A stretch of 6,219 nt of DNA from JAUWVG01 sp964633715. Its GTDB lineage: Bacteria; Acidobacteriota; Aminicenantia; Aminicenantales; Aminicenantaceae. A program made the position numbers and the translations under genes. Of the stretch, positions 5,627 through 6,219 are shown piece by piece; position 1 is the stretch's first letter; each line of letters begins with the position of its first letter. The stretch spans positions 1 through 6,219 of the forward strand of contig CAZWHQ010000100.1 of NCBI GenBank assembly GCA_964633715.1, written 5' to 3'. The notes below the pieces were generated by a model. The model ran no database searches and had not been told where the DNA came from. It saw nothing but the letters and a program-made list of their open reading frames with translations.

Positions 5627-6001
5627 TTATTCTAAAGAATATTTTAGATTTTGATCGTGGTTCTGAGCCCTCTTTTCACTGACATTTGTTGTCCATAACC
5701 TGATTTTTCTCCAAAAAATCCTTCCATACCAAAATATCACTGAGAATAACAATGCCTGGAGGAAAACCATAGAAACAAACATAATCATATGAAAATACTC
5801 ATTGTTATAAAGATGACTTCCCGGAAGTTGAGAACTGGCATATTCTTCGAGATTATTGGCTAAAATTCCAAAAGGGATATTCAAGGCATCAAAAAGGGAT
5901 TGACCTATTTCAACACTAAATCTTAAAACGCCCAGAAACCAGTCGATAAAGAAAAGGCAAGTAAAGACAATTGCAAATATTTTAAGAAATTTCTTAAACA
6001 T
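5627..6001 (-). CDS. Small membrane protein with two predicted helices, unknown function
   Basis: This 124-residue protein is not one I recognise. Two hydrophobic segments are clear: residues 5-26 and 70-92. Lysines (3, 4, 7) before the first and a basic cluster after the second (Arg94, Arg98, Lys99, Arg101) predict both ends in the cytoplasm and a loop of about 43 residues (27-69) outside. The tail after residue 98 is charged and polar. It could be a small inner-membrane subunit or accessory protein; the first segment might also be read as a signal anchor. The ATG at 6001 has a good binding site, GAGGGG (6005-6010 on the opposite strand), which supports a real gene. The next gene on this strand is paralog 3, 236 bases away, too far to assume an operon. 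No terminator with a clear stem is seen after it. Confidence 0.7.
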   Translation of the reverse strand: MFKKFLKIFAIVFTCLFFIDWFLGVLRFSVEIGQSLFDALNIPFGILANNLEEYASSQLPGSHLYNNEYFHMIMFVSMVFLQALLFSVIFWYGRIFWRKIRLWTTNVSEKRAQNHDQNLKYSLE

Positions 6002-6043
6002 GTTCCCCTCTCTGTATTAACCTTTTTAAAACGACCTGTCATC

Positions 6044-6058
6044 AAACAGATTCTGTTT
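6044..6058. repeat. Inverted repeat upstream of the small membrane protein gene
   Basis: AAACAG (6044-6049) and CTGTTT (6053-6058) flank ATT. It lies 42 bases before the ATG at 6001, a usual place for an operator. No convincing promoter boxes can be placed around it. Confidence 0.35.
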
Positions 6059-6116
6059 CAATTTTACACTTAGCTCATAAGAAAATTCAAGTTCACTATT
6101 TATATCCAAAGGGCCT

Positions 6117-6194
6117 CTTTAAATGATCTCCTCATTTGACTACTCTCAGGTCTTTGTCTCTGCAGGAAAGAGACACTTGTCAAATACTTTAAAG
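6117..6194. repeat. Three nested inverted repeats at the right edge
   Basis: CTTTAAA (6117-6123) pairs with TTTAAAG (6188-6194), ATTTGAC (6134-6140) with GTCAAAT (6179-6185), and TGTCTCT (6155-6161) with AGAGACA (6169-6175), in order and around a seven-base loop. All three stems are perfect, and the unpaired stretches are long on the left (10 and 14 bases) and short on the right (2 and 3). The result is one imperfect hairpin in noncoding DNA that could be a structured RNA, an untranslated leader or a remnant of a small palindromic element. No T-run follows on either strand. Confidence 0.45.
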
Positions 6195-6219
6195 CGGTTG
6201 CAGGCAGAGAGATTACGCC

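Overview
The window carries five protein genes that read intact and one further small gene, separated by AT-rich intergenic DNA. There are no RNA genes, CRISPR arrays or transposase genes. Three of the genes encode exported six-bladed beta-propeller proteins that share a GQGPGE signature in their first blades. Tandem and scattered copies of this family are typical of Candidatus Aminicenantes (former OP8) and also occur in Bacteroidota and Acidobacteriota. Purine-rich Shine-Dalgarno sequences before most genes and two sigma70-like promoters argue against Bacteroidota. My best guess is an uncultured Aminicenantes or related environmental bacterium; this is an inference from gene family style, not from a marker gene.

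Left part (1-2738, + strand): about 350 bases of noncoding DNA lead into a propeller gene with a signal peptide (353-1474). After a short hairpin comes a second propeller gene, probably a lipoprotein (1620-2738; its true start is the ATG at 1620, set by the ribosome binding site at 1610). A perfect 20-base direct repeat lies upstream of both genes (281-300 and 1518-1537). Its core resembles a DnaA box, and two rearranged partial copies of its two halves lie at 182-198 and 252-266. This shared upstream element is the most unusual feature of the window.

Middle part (2739-4369, + strand): a 257-base gap without a gene ends in a good sigma70-like promoter (2948-2976) for a small stand-alone NYN-domain predicted ribonuclease (2996-3478). 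A bulged palindrome follows its stop codon (3484-3523), then a 15-base palindrome (3532-3546). Next is a class I SAM-dependent methyltransferase (3680-4369).

Right part (4347-6219, - strand): the third propeller gene (4347-5390) converges on the methyltransferase and overlaps its 3' end by 23 bases. Upstream of it is a small two-helix membrane protein of unknown function (5627-6001). The window ends in noncoding DNA with a set of three nested inverted repeats (6117-6194).

Nothing shows that the genes form one pathway. The three propellers are paralogs in the envelope. The NYN protein and the methyltransferase look like independent cytoplasmic genes. I do not see a clear new multi-gene defence, secretion or biosynthetic system. 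The leads worth following are the shared upstream element, the hairpin after the NYN gene, and the structured DNA at the right edge.
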